Positions 17,299-25,396 of a stretch of 64,000 nt of DNA are shown piece after piece. This DNA comes from Streptomyces sp. SAT1. GTDB lineage: Bacteria > Actinomycetota > Actinomycetes > Streptomycetales > Streptomycetaceae. A program made the position numbers and the translations under genes. The notes under the pieces were generated by a model. The model saw only the letters and a program-made list of their open reading frames with translations, was not told where the DNA came from and made no database searches. Location: NCBI RefSeq assembly GCF_001654495.1, contig NZ_CP015849.1, positions 2,680,501-2,744,500 on the forward strand. The letters run 5' to 3'. The stretch's first letter is position 1. Each line of letters begins with the position of its first letter.

Positions 17299-17541
17299 GT
17301 GTCGTGCGCCTTTCTCCATGCCGACCCGGGCCGTCTGTCGGCCGCGGATCGGGTCGCGATCCCCCCGGACTGAAATGGAGTTGTGCCTGGCCGCTGGTGG
17401 GCAGCTCGGTGGCGCACCCGGGCGAACGTGGGTGGTGTTCGCCGGGCGGTCGTGAAGATTTATCACGCTCGAACCACTGATCGCAGGACGTACGTGTGGT
17501 TCACGACACCAGGAGAACCAGGAAAAGCGGACAAAACACTC

Positions 17542-17567
17542 GCGACCGGCCGATATGAGCCGGTCGC
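17542..17567 (-). terminator. Terminator of the clpS-DUF2017 unit
   Basis: GCGACCGGC (17542-17550) and GCCGGTCGC (17559-17567) pair perfectly with an 8-nt loop; on the minus strand GAGTGTTTTGTCC follows. The remaining gap from 17299 to 17723 holds the permease upstream region and no gene. Confidence 0.7.
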
Positions 17568-17699
17568 GGTGACGCGATCGTTATCCGGATTTGAGCATCC
17601 TCTGAGCGGACGGCGAATCTGCCCGGAACAGGACGATCCGGGCAGGCGGGGGAAGAGCGCCCAGGACACCTCGGGGCACCCGGGGCGCCTCGGGGCACC

Positions 17700-17747
17700 T
17701 CAGGGCATGAAGGTGGAGACCAGTCAGGGCATGAAGGTGGAGACCAG
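17700..17747. repeat. 24-bp tandem duplication spanning the DUF2017 stop codon
   Basis: Two adjacent identical units, each containing CAGGGCATGAAGGTGGAGAC, occupy 17700-17723 and 17724-17747. The second contains the last codons and TGA of the DUF2017 gene. Confidence 0.85.
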
Positions 17748-18329
17748 GGTCTCCTGGAGGCCGCCCAGCCACAGGTACGCCATCACCATCGGCTTGCGCG
17801 GGTCCTCGTCCGGCAGCCGGTAGAGGTCGTCGGCGTCGTCCTCGTCGCCGATCTCCAGCCGGGAGGCGATGGCCAGGCGCAGGTCGTTCAGGGCACCGAG
17901 CCAGCGCCGGGACTCCTCCGGGGACAGCTTCAGCACCGCGCCGCCCTCACCGGAGGCGGCGAGGGCGTTGAGCGAGTGGATCACCGCGAGGGCGTTCTCG
18001 CGCTTGCCGGCCCGCAGGTCGTTCTCGGTGAAGCGGCGGAACTCGGCCGCGTGCGCACGCTGCTCGGCGGCCTCCTCGGCGCTGGCCGGCGGCTGCCCGG
18101 GGTCGCCGTAGGCGTCCGGGAAGAGCCTTCTGAGCACCGGGTCGGCGGGCGGCTCGCTCGGGCCCTCGGCGAACAGCTCGGCGAGCGGGTCGCCGCCCTC
18201 GTCCTCGGCGGGCCCGGGGCCGATCAGCTCCAGGAGCTGGATCGCCAGCGAACGGATGATGGAGATCTCGACGTCGTCGAGGGCGACGGCCGCGCCGCCG
18301 CCGGGGAGCGGTTCGAAGTGTCCGGGCAT
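17724..18329 (-). CDS. DUF2017 family protein
   Basis: The 201-aa product is an all-alpha acidic protein of the actinobacterial DUF2017 family, which is regularly found directly after clpS. Visible family blocks are the N-terminal DVEISIIRSLAIQLLELIGP and the C-terminal LSPEESRRWLGALNDLRLAIASRLEI. No catalytic motif is seen. Genomic linkage to clpS suggests a link to Clp proteolysis, but this is inference. The ATG at 18329 is 61 bp after the clpS stop. The 3' end lies inside a recent 24-bp duplication that leaves the reading frame intact. Confidence 0.85.
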   Translation of the reverse strand: MPGHFEPLPGGGAAVALDDVEISIIRSLAIQLLELIGPGPAEDEGGDPLAELFAEGPSEPPADPVLRRLFPDAYGDPGQPPASAEEAAEQRAHAAEFRRFTENDLRAGKRENALAVIHSLNALAASGEGGAVLKLSPEESRRWLGALNDLRLAIASRLEIGDEDDADDLYRLPDEDPRKPMVMAYLWLGGLQETLVSTFMP

Positions 18330-18390
18330 GGAGGGGATTCGCTGCTTCCGGTCCGGGCCGTCGTCGGCGCGTGCGCCACCGGCCGCTTGG

Positions 18391-18708
18391 CTACTTGCGG
18401 TCCTGCTGGAGGGTGGCCCACAGGCCGTAGCCGTGCATGGCCTGAACGTCCCGCTCCATCTCCTCGCGGGTGCCGCTGGAGACGACCGCCCGGCCCTTGT
18501 GGTGGACGTCGAGCATGAGCTTGGTCGCCTTGTCCTTCGAGTACCCGAAGTACGTCTGGAAGACATAGGTGACGTAGCTCATCAGATTGACGGGATCGTT
18601 GTGCACGATCGTCACCCAGGGGACGTCGGGCTCGGGTACGGCGAAGACCTCCTGTGCCGACTCGGTCTTCTCGATCTCGATGGGTGCGGCTGACGTCACA
18701 AGGCCCAT
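18391..18708 (-). CDS. clpS: ClpS adaptor protein
   Basis: From ATG 18708 the product is 105 aa. It delivers N-degron substrates to ClpAP/ClpCP. The family core [20 protein letters not shown], then [17 protein letters not shown] and [16 protein letters not shown], is complete, including the Asn-Asp pair and His of the N-degron pocket. The preceding 20 residues are the flexible tail that enters the Clp pore. An earlier start at 18735 would add nine residues. It is divergent from pncB across 88 bp and is followed by the DUF2017 gene. Confidence 0.93.
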   Translation of the reverse strand: MGLVTSAAPIEIEKTESAQEVFAVPEPDVPWVTIVHNDPVNLMSYVTYVFQTYFGYSKDKATKLMLDVHHKGRAVVSSGTREEMERDVQAMHGYGLWATLQQDRK

Positions 18709-18759
18709 GCTGCCACTACCGGGGCGCGGGAGCACAAACGAGCTGGCCGCATCCCTAAA

Positions 18760-18774
18760 TCGTCAGACTGACGA
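18760..18774. promoter_or_regulatory. 15-bp perfect palindrome between clpS and pncB
   Basis: TCGTCAGACTGACGA reads the same on both strands around a central A. It lies 22 bp before the pncB start, just after CTAAAT (18755-18760), a possible -10 sequence. Its position suits a repressor operator controlling NAD salvage, but no regulator is known to me for it. Confidence 0.5.
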
Positions 18775-18796
18775 AATGGGAGTACGCTTCTCGGTC

Positions 18797-20143
18797 ATGA
18801 ACACAGCGGACCTTGGGCTGCCGGTGGATGTTCCCTCTACGGCGCTCTTCACCGACCACTACGAGCTGACGATGCTGCGGGCCGCCCTGAAGGCCGGGAC
18901 GGCCGAGCGGCGCAGCGTCTTCGAGGTCTTCACCCGGCGGCTGCCCGAGGGCCGCCGCTACGGCGTCGTGGCCGGAACCGGCCGGGTGCTGGACGCGGTG
19001 GAGAACTTCCGCTTCGACCCGGACGTCCTCGGCTATCTGCGCGAGAAGCGGGTCGTGGACGAGCCGACGCTCCAGTGGCTGGCCGACTACCGGTTCAGCG
19101 GCGACATCTGGGGCTACCCCGAGGGCGAGGTCTACTTCCCGGGCTCCCCCGTCATGCGGGTGGAGGGCTCCTTCGGCGAGTGCGTGCTGCTGGAGACCGT
19201 GATCCTGTCGATCCTCAACCACGACTCCGCCATCGCGGCCGCCGCCTCCCGGATGTCCTCGGCGGCCGGGGAGCGGCCGCTGATCGAGATGGGCGCCCGG
19301 CGCACCCACGAGCTGGCCGCGGTCGCCGCCTCCCGCGCCGCCTACGTCGGCGGCTTCGCCTCCACCTCCGACCTGGCCGCGGGCTTCCGCTACAACATCC
19401 CCACCGTCGGCACCTCCGCCCACGCCTTCACCCTGGTCCACGACAACGAGCGGGACGCCTTCCGCGCCCAGGTGGAGTCGCTGGGCCGGGACACGACGCT
19501 GCTGGTGGACACCTACGACGTGACCGAGGCCGTGCGCACGGCCGTGGAGGTGGCCGGGCCCGAGCTGGGCGCGGTGCGCATCGACTCCGGCGACCTGCTG
19601 CTGGTCGCGCACCGGGTGCGCCAGCAGCTCGACGAGCTGGGCGCCCGCGACACGCGGATCGTCGTCACCTCCGACCTGGACGAGTACGCCATCGCCTCGC
19701 TGGCCGCCGCGCCCGTGGACGCCTACGGCGTCGGCACCCAGCTGGTCACCGGCTCCGGCCACCCGACCTGCTCCATGGTCTACAAGCTGGTCGCCCGCGC
19801 CGAGTCCGCCGACCCGAATGCGCCGCTGAAGCCGGTGGCGAAACGGTCCAGCGGCGGCAAGACCTCCATCGGCGGCCGCAAGTGGGCGGCCCGGCGCCTG
19901 GACGCGTACGGCGTCGCCGAGGCCGAGGTGGTGGGCACCGGGCCGGTCCCCGTCGAGCTGGCCGACCGGCAGCTCCAGGTCGAGCTGGTCAAGGGCGGCG
20001 AGGTGGTCCGCCGCGAGCCGCTGGACGCCGTACGGGACCGGCATGTGGCGGCCCGCGCGGGGCTGCCGCTGTCGGCCACCCAGCTCTCGCGCGGGGAACC
20101 CGTCCTTCCGACGGAGTACGCCACCGGAGCGTCGGGTAGCTAG
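18797..20143 (+). CDS. pncB: Nicotinate phosphoribosyltransferase
   Basis: The 448-aa product makes nicotinate mononucleotide from nicotinate, PRPP and ATP, the first step of the Preiss-Handler route to NAD. Recognisable blocks are TDHYELTMLRAALKAGTAER near the N-terminus, EMGARRTHELAAVAASRAAY, GTSAHAFTLVHDNERDAF with the conserved His region, and VRIDSGDLLLVAHRVR. Length is normal. ATG 18797 starts at MNTADLGLP; ATG 18776 would add seven residues. It is followed 81 bp later by pncA, whose product supplies nicotinate, so the two genes form a short NAD salvage pathway. Confidence 0.94.
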   Translation: MNTADLGLPVDVPSTALFTDHYELTMLRAALKAGTAERRSVFEVFTRRLPEGRRYGVVAGTGRVLDAVENFRFDPDVLGYLREKRVVDEPTLQWLADYRFSGDIWGYPEGEVYFPGSPVMRVEGSFGECVLLETVILSILNHDSAIAAAASRMSSAAGERPLIEMGARRTHELAAVAASRAAYVGGFASTSDLAAGFRYNIPTVGTSAHAFTLVHDNERDAFRAQVESLGRDTTLLVDTYDVTEAVRTAVEVAGPELGAVRIDSGDLLLVAHRVRQQLDELGARDTRIVVTSDLDEYAIASLAAAPVDAYGVGTQLVTGSGHPTCSMVYKLVARAESADPNAPLKPVAKRSSGGKTSIGGRKWAARRLDAYGVAEAEVVGTGPVPVELADRQLQVELVKGGEVVRREPLDAVRDRHVAARAGLPLSATQLSRGEPVLPTEYATGASGS

Positions 20144-20224
20144 AGCGCATGACCGCCTCTGCCCCGACCAGGCCCCTCAGGCCCCGCCCAGCCCGCTGAT
20201 CCCCGGAACCGAAGGACACCCGAC

Positions 20225-20812
20225 ATGCGCCGCGCCCTGATCGTCGTCGATGTGCAGAACGACTTCTGCGAGGGAGGCAGCCTCGCGGTGGCCGGCGGCG
20301 CCGACGTGGCCGCCGCGATCACCGAACTGATCGGGCAGGCCCCCGCCGGGTACCGGCACGTGGTGGCGACCCGCGACCACCACATCGCGCCCGGCGGCCA
20401 CTTCTCGGACCACCCCGACTACGTCGACTCCTGGCCCCCGCACTGCGTGGCGGGCACGGAGGGCGTGGGCTTCCACCCGAACTTCGCGCCCGCCGTCGCC
20501 TCCGGCGCGGTCGACGCCGTCTTCGACAAGGGCGCCTACTCGGCCGCCTACAGCGGCTTCGAGGGCTTCGACGAGAACGGCGTGTCCCTGGCCGACTGGC
20601 TGCGGGCCAGGGAGGTCGAGGAGGTCGACGTGGTCGGGATCGCCACCGACCACTGTGTGCGCGCCACCGCCCTGGACGCGGCGCGCGAGGGCTTTCGCAC
20701 CCATGTGCTGCTGGACCTCACCGCGGCCGTGGCCGGGCAGACCACCGAGCGGGCCCTGGAGGAGCTGCGCCGGGCGGGCGTCGAGCTGACCGGCAAGCCC
20801 GTCGTCGCCTAG
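20225..20812 (+). CDS. pncA: Nicotinamidase
   Basis: The 195-aa isochorismatase-fold hydrolase converts nicotinamide to nicotinate and ammonia. The catalytic triad is visible as D9 (VVDVQNDF), K102 (FDKGAYS) and C144 (ATDHCVRAT), and the metal ligands as D51, H53 and H73 (RDHHIAP and PPHC). The same enzyme activates pyrazinamide in mycobacteria. ATG 20225 follows GAAGGA at 8 nt. Its position after pncB supports the nicotinamidase rather than another isochorismatase-family activity. Confidence 0.95.
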   Translation: MRRALIVVDVQNDFCEGGSLAVAGGADVAAAITELIGQAPAGYRHVVATRDHHIAPGGHFSDHPDYVDSWPPHCVAGTEGVGFHPNFAPAVASGAVDAVFDKGAYSAAYSGFEGFDENGVSLADWLRAREVEEVDVVGIATDHCVRATALDAAREGFRTHVLLDLTAAVAGQTTERALEELRRAGVELTGKPVVA

Positions 20813-20850
20813 GACGGTGATGCGGGGCGGGCGAGCGGCTCCGGGCGCGC

Positions 20851-21207
20851 TCAGACCTGGGCGGGGCTCACGCCCGCTCCGGGGGTGCGCGGGCGCAGCA
20901 GGGCCCTGATCGGGTGCCACAGCTCCGGGGGGCCGGCGGGGGCGCCGCCGGCGGGCGAGGTGCGCCAGATGAGGCCGTCGGGGTGGTGCAGCACCGCGGT
21001 GATCTCGTCCGGGGTGGGCGGGGCGGCGTTGCCCCGCAGGTAGACGGCGCGCAGACCGAGGTTGCGCAGCCGGGTCAGGGCGCGGGCGCGGTTGCGGGCG
21101 AGCACGAGCACCCGGACGCCGCCGGTGCCCCCGGGGGCGGGACTGGGCAGGTTGAGGGCGACCACGACGGTGCCGTTCGGCAGTTTGCTGAAGCCTCCTG
21201 CGGCCAT
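20851..21207 (-). CDS. Hypothetical protein, possibly SseB-like
   Basis: The 118-aa product is not recognised with certainty. It has an alternating hydrophobic segment (TVVVALNLPSPA), an RVLVLARNRARALTRLRNLGLRAVYLRGN stretch that looks like a beta-alpha-beta unit, and a Pro/Gly-rich C-terminus. There is no signal peptide or membrane helix. It converges on pncA with a 38-bp gap. Coding is supported by third-position G/C bias and a natural ATG at 21207. Confidence 0.55.
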   Translation of the reverse strand: MAAGGFSKLPNGTVVVALNLPSPAPGGTGGVRVLVLARNRARALTRLRNLGLRAVYLRGNAAPPTPDEITAVLHHPDGLIWRTSPAGGAPAGPPELWHPIRALLRPRTPGAGVSPAQV

Positions 21208-21268
21208 GCGGTCACTTCCCCGTTCCGGTCGGTGTCAATAAGAGAGCCACAGCAGGCACCTAAACACG

Positions 21269-21302
21269 ATCGGCGGCAACCCGCCAGGGGGTTGCCGCCG
21301 AT
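21269..21302 (-). terminator. Terminator of the M6 protease gene
   Basis: ATCGGCGGCAACCC (21269-21282) pairs perfectly over 14 bp with GGGTTGCCGCCGAT (21289-21302). On the minus strand it lies 27 bp after the protease stop and is followed by CGTGTTTAGG; on the plus strand ACGCTTTT follows. Confidence 0.8.
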
Positions 21303-21328
21303 ACGCTTTTGACCTGGGTTTTTTACCT

Positions 21329-23680
21329 TTACTTCACCGCGCGGCCGACTTCCAGCTCGATCGTGGAGCCGTCGTGGGCCTCCTTGGTGATCTGGATCCG
21401 GGTGTTGGTGTCAGTGATCTTGACACCGCCGGTCGGGTTCGAGGCGTCGTAGTAGGTGCTGGTGTGGTCGTTGAAGACCGGCACCCCCTTCGACGACTTG
21501 ATCTTGGTCTTGACGTCCGCCTTGTGCAGGGTGATGCCGTCCGTGCGGTACAGGCTGAACGGCGAGTCGTACGCCTGGACGCGGTTGCGCAGCAGGGTGC
21601 CGTCCGACCAGCGCAGGGCCGTCGGGTGCGAGTCGACCGGAAGGATCAGACCGGTGCCCGGGTGGACGCTGGTGTTGTTGTCCGCCTGGGAGGTGTCGTA
21701 CTTCCAGATCAGCAGACCGTTCTGGTACGGGTAGTGCTCGACCCAGTCGGGGCGCTTGGCCGAACCGAAGTTGTACGGACCGGTCTTCAGCGTGGTGTCG
21801 TACGAGACGTACTGGCGGTTCTCCGCGATGTAGTACTGCTCGTAGTCCTTGGTGAAGGACGCGCCGATGCGGGAGAAGCCCTTCGCCGTCCAGGCGGCGT
21901 CCTCGGTCTCGGCGTTGTCGGAGAAGAGCGCCGTGCCGTCCGCGGTCACCGCGATCTCGTCGGCCGCGAAGCCCTTGAGCGCGGCGCCGCCGTCCGTCTG
22001 GTAGCGGAAGCGGAGCTGGATCTTCTGGCCCGCGTAGGCGTCCAGCGGGTACGCCAGCTTCTTGTACGCGTCGACCGAACCGGTCAGGGCCGGCTTGTCG
22101 CTGCCGTCACGCGGGATGGCCTGGCCGTCCACGGTGCCGTCCAGGGCGGTCCAGTTGGCGCCGCCGTCGGTCGAGACCTCGGTGTAGAGGAAGTCGTAGT
22201 TGGCCTCGATGTCGTACCAGCCGTCGAGGCTGAGAGTGGCCGACTTCTTGCCGGTCAGGTCGACGGACCGGGTCAGGGTGTTCTTCAGGTCGTCGCCGCT
22301 GCCGCTCCACCACTGGGTGGCGCCCTGCGCGGGCTTGACGACCTCGGTGGTGACCGCCTTGTCGGGCAGCGAGACCACCACGGCCTGCCGGTACTTGGTG
22401 TTGAACTCGGAGACGCCCAGCTTGTGCCAGGACTTCACACCGGCCTTGGCGGTGTCGAAGTTCAGCCAGCCAAGACGCAGCTTGTCCCAGGCGTTCATGT
22501 CGCCGGGCAGGTCGCCGATGGCGTCCTCGCCCCGGCCCAGCCAGGAACCGGAGGACATCAGCGTCCAGAAGCCGGTGGAGTTGTCACCGCCCGCGGTGTC
22601 GTACTCGTCGGGCAGGCCGAGGTCGTGGCCGTACTCGTGCGCGTAGACGCCGAGTCCGCCGTTCTCCGGCTGGATGGTGTAGTCGCCGACCCAGACGCCG
22701 GTGTCACCGATCTGCGCGCCGCCGAGCTTGTTGTCCGACGGACCGGTGGAACCGGCGTCGGTGCCGTACGCGTACCAGCGGTGCGCCCAGATCGCGTCGG
22801 TGCCCTGGACGCCGCCGCCCGCGGACTCGTCCTCGCCCGCGTGCACGATCTGGAAGTGGTCGATGTAGCCGTCCGGCTCGTTGAAGTTGCCGTCGCCGTC
22901 GTAGTCGTAGCGGTCCCACTGGTCGTACTTGGCCAGGTCCGCCTTGATCGCGGCGTCCGACTTGCCGGCCGCCTTCTGCTGCGCCACCCAGGCGTTGACG
23001 CCGTCGCTGACGACGTTCCACACGCTGGAGCAGTTGGTGGAGCCGCAGTAGTTCGAGCCGTAACGGGCCTCGTTGTAGGGGACCTTGACCCAGTCCGAGA
23101 CCTCGCCGTCCACCGAGTAGCGGCCCGAGGACTGCTTCTCGTAGTACTTCTTGACCGACTCGGTGTTCTTGCCGGTGCCGAAGTACAGGTCCTGGAAGTG
23201 CTTCTGGTTGTAGTCCTTCTGCCAGGCCGTGGAGTTGTCCTTCTTGCGGTCCGGCGCGGCTATCTGGTTGTGCAGCGGCCCGGCGGTGTCGCCGTACTTC
23301 GGGTCGGTCTGGTCGCCGAACTCGACCAGGATGGTGAAGATCTTGTCGGTCTTCTCCCGGCCCAGCTCGACGTACTTGGTGTCGCCCTTCTTGCTCTTGA
23401 GGCCGACGACCTTGGAACCGTTGCGGTTCTGGACCTTGGCCTTGCCGGAGATGACCTGGCTGAGGGCCTCCTGGCGCTGGGCCTCCTGGGTCTTGCTCAG
23501 CGGTCCGTCGAGGTTGTGCTCGTGCTGCCCGACCGGCTGCGGGTCGTGCCGGTTCACGGCGGCGGGAGAGCCGGCCGTGGTGGCGGCCTCCGCGACGGCG
23601 TACGTCGAGAACGTCGCGGCGGCCGCCGCGAGCGAGACGCCGATCGCGGCAGCTCTGAAAGTCCAGGGTCTACTGGTCAC
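21329..23680 (-). CDS. Secreted immune-inhibitor-A type metalloprotease (M6 family)
   Basis: From GTG 23680 the product is 783 aa: signal peptide to about residue 33, a propeptide, an M6 catalytic domain with zinc motif HEYGHDLGLPDEYD (H348, E349, H352), and a C-terminal beta-rich region (from about 430) with MAM/jelly-roll-like strands. Asp/Asn-rich segments such as DRYDYDGDGNFNEPDGYID suggest calcium binding. It is exported and degrades extracellular protein. The start is chosen because GGAGG lies 7 nt upstream; the longer frame would add 18 residues before the signal peptide. It is a single-gene unit with a terminator. Confidence 0.92.
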   Translation of the reverse strand: MTSRPWTFRAAAIGVSLAAAAATFSTYAVAEAATTAGSPAAVNRHDPQPVGQHEHNLDGPLSKTQEAQRQEALSQVISGKAKVQNRNGSKVVGLKSKKGDTKYVELGREKTDKIFTILVEFGDQTDPKYGDTAGPLHNQIAAPDRKKDNSTAWQKDYNQKHFQDLYFGTGKNTESVKKYYEKQSSGRYSVDGEVSDWVKVPYNEARYGSNYCGSTNCSSVWNVVSDGVNAWVAQQKAAGKSDAAIKADLAKYDQWDRYDYDGDGNFNEPDGYIDHFQIVHAGEDESAGGGVQGTDAIWAHRWYAYGTDAGSTGPSDNKLGGAQIGDTGVWVGDYTIQPENGGLGVYAHEYGHDLGLPDEYDTAGGDNSTGFWTLMSSGSWLGRGEDAIGDLPGDMNAWDKLRLGWLNFDTAKAGVKSWHKLGVSEFNTKYRQAVVVSLPDKAVTTEVVKPAQGATQWWSGSGDDLKNTLTRSVDLTGKKSATLSLDGWYDIEANYDFLYTEVSTDGGANWTALDGTVDGQAIPRDGSDKPALTGSVDAYKKLAYPLDAYAGQKIQLRFRYQTDGGAALKGFAADEIAVTADGTALFSDNAETEDAAWTAKGFSRIGASFTKDYEQYYIAENRQYVSYDTTLKTGPYNFGSAKRPDWVEHYPYQNGLLIWKYDTSQADNNTSVHPGTGLILPVDSHPTALRWSDGTLLRNRVQAYDSPFSLYRTDGITLHKADVKTKIKSSKGVPVFNDHTSTYYDASNPTGGVKITDTNTRIQITKEAHDGSTIELEVGRAVK

Positions 23681-23763
23681 TTGCTGTCCTCCCCTGACGC
23701 GTCCGTACGCGCGGAAGGGGGGTCTCTGAGGCACGAGAAAGTCCGCGCGCGATCAACGCGTGT

Positions 23764-23787
23764 TAGTCAAGTGACGACATTTGACTA
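23764..23787. promoter_or_regulatory. Inverted repeat with outward -35-like boxes upstream of the M6 protease
   Basis: TAGTCAA (23764-23770) and TTGACTA (23781-23787) are perfect inverted arms with a 10-bp spacer. Each arm contains TTGACT on one strand, like a -35 box, so the site could be an operator or paired promoter elements between the protease and the plus-strand membrane protein. Confidence 0.4.
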
Positions 23788-24130
23788 GAGGTTTACGAGA
23801 AAAGACAGACCTTGACTTGGACAGTTCAAGTGCACTATGCGGAGCGTTCGTTCGCTTTACGGACGGTCAGGGGTGCGCCGCGGGTGGCCCGGACGCGGCC
23901 GGGACGCGGGCCCGTGACCGTCCCGGCGCGTGGAACGGGCCCGGGAGGGCGCACCGTGAATCCGTGCGCCCCCTGTGCACCGGCACCGTGGGTTAGGTCA
24001 CGCTTACCGGCCGTTCCGCGGGGGCATCCAGGAGATTACAGTCGATGTGGCGGAACGCCCGGAAGTCGGCGGACGGGACGCCAGGCCGGCCCCCGTCGCA
24101 CCCCCCAATCCTTCCGAGGACACGATTGCC

Positions 24131-24427
24131 ATGCCTCGTCCGACCGCCGCACAGCTCGCCTACGGCTCCTGCACCGTGATCTGCTCGACGCTCGCCATGC
24201 TGCTGCTGTCGCAGACGAGTTCGGGGGTGGGCATCGCCGTCATCGCCCTCGCGGCGCTCGCGCTGGGGCTCCTGGTCGCCATGACGGTGCCGCTGCCGAA
24301 GTCACGCGCGTCGGCCGCCGCCGGCAGCGCCGCGGCCGGTGCCCCGGCGGTGCCGGGCTCCGGCGCGGTGGCCGCCGCCGCGGCGGCTCGGACCACCGGA
24401 CGCTCCCGGACACCGGCCCGCCGCTAG
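24131..24427 (+). CDS. Small membrane protein with two helices
   Basis: The 98-aa product has two hydrophobic helices (about residues 10-28 and 33-52), followed by a positively charged Ala-rich cytoplasmic-type tail ending RTTGRSRTPARR. No family was recognised. The longer open frame upstream to 23975 has no ribosome binding site and an unusual composition; ATG 24131 has GAGGA about 12 nt upstream. It converges with the RDD gene. Confidence 0.6.
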   Translation: MPRPTAAQLAYGSCTVICSTLAMLLLSQTSSGVGIAVIALAALALGLLVAMTVPLPKSRASAAAGSAAAGAPAVPGSGAVAAAAAARTTGRSRTPARR

Positions 24428-24492
24428 CAGCCGTCGTCGGGGCCGTCGGACCGGACCGCCGCCCTCTCGCGCGTCCCTGACGCCGCGCCGGC

Positions 24493-25209
24493 TCACCGGT
24501 CCGTGCCGACCACCACCGTCTTGGCCGCCTTGTCGTGCAGGCCCTGCTTGTAGGGCCGGTCGAAGTAGCTCCAGCCACCGCACACCGCGAGCCAGACGCA
24601 GGCGCAGCAGAACCAGAACGGCACCCAGAGCACCGCCGAGCGCCCCAGCGCGGTGGCCGCGGACGGCGTCGACCCGTCGCTCAGGTTCGCCACCCGCATG
24701 CCCAGCCACTTCTTGCCCAGCGTCTGCCCCGACCGGGAAATCATGAAGGTGTCGTAGGCGACGTAGAGCACGACGCCGACGACCGACTGCGCGATGGACG
24801 TACCGACCTCGACCTGATCGGCGTTCATCGTCGTCTCGTTGACGCGCAGCGCCCAGGTGATCACCCAGGTGACGATGCCGACCAGGACCAGGTCGATGAT
24901 CCGGGCGAGGGTGCGCCTGCCGCTCTCCGCCAGCGGCGGCATCCCCGCGAGCGGGCCTCCGGGGGGCGGGCCACCGCCGTACGGATCGCCGCCGTAGGGC
25001 CCACCGCCGTACGGCCCGCCGGCACCGCCGTACGGGCCGCCTCCGCCACCGTAGGGGCCGCCGCCCTCGTGGGCGCCGCCGCCCTCGTACGGGCCGCCTC
25101 CCCCGCTGTACGGATTGCCGCCGCCGCTGTACGGGTTGCCGCTTCCCGGGGGCGGGGGTCCGGAGCCCGCGGGCGGTTCGGAGCCGGGGGGCGGCGGTTC
25201 GGTGCTCAT
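24493..25209 (-). CDS. RDD family membrane protein with Gly-Pro-Tyr repeats
   Basis: The 238-aa product has an N-terminal region of about 95 residues made of GGGPYGG-like repeats, then an RDD domain with three helices: RRTLARIIDLVLVGIVTW, the Arg-Asp pair in ARIID, QTLGKKWLGMRV and a final Cys-rich helix. RDD proteins are of largely unknown function; some are transporters. The repeat tail probably lies in the cytoplasm and is flexible. ATG 25209 includes the whole repeat. It is followed upstream on the same strand by a second RDD gene, so the two form a paralogous pair. Confidence 0.85.
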   Translation of the reverse strand: MSTEPPPPGSEPPAGSGPPPPGSGNPYSGGGNPYSGGGGPYEGGGAHEGGGPYGGGGGPYGGAGGPYGGGPYGGDPYGGGPPPGGPLAGMPPLAESGRRTLARIIDLVLVGIVTWVITWALRVNETTMNADQVEVGTSIAQSVVGVVLYVAYDTFMISRSGQTLGKKWLGMRVANLSDGSTPSAATALGRSAVLWVPFWFCCACVWLAVCGGWSYFDRPYKQGLHDKAAKTVVVGTDR

Positions 25210-25263
25210 GCGCCGAGTGGAACCCGAACGCGGGCGGGGCGCATCCGGCGAGCATCCGTACGG

Positions 25264-25365
25264 ATGACGGACGACAGGTGACGGATGGCAGGTGGCAGGT
25301 GGCGGACGGCAGGGGGCAGGCGGCGGACGGCAGGGGACAGGGGGCAGGCGGCAAGCGGCGGGCGC
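25264..25365. repeat. Degenerate GGCAGG/GGCGGA repeats between the RDD genes
   Basis: About 100 bp consist of imperfect copies of GGCAGGTGGC and GGCGGACGGCAGG. No gene is present in 25210-25396. Confidence 0.65.
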
Positions 25366-25396
25366 ACGGCCGTGGGCGCCCCGGCCCGCAGCCGGC

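Noticed and set aside
15877..17466. Longer start of the amino-acid permease at 17466
   Set aside because: The additional 56 residues have no membrane or family pattern, and a ribosome binding site precedes ATG 17298.
17463..17669. 68-codon frame in the gap downstream of DUF2017
   Set aside because: No ribosome binding site or family likeness, and it overlaps the hairpin terminator.
21374..23788. Long open frame opposite the M6 protease
   Set aside because: High G/C keeps antisense frames open; the minus-strand gene has the zinc motif, signal peptide and ribosome binding site.
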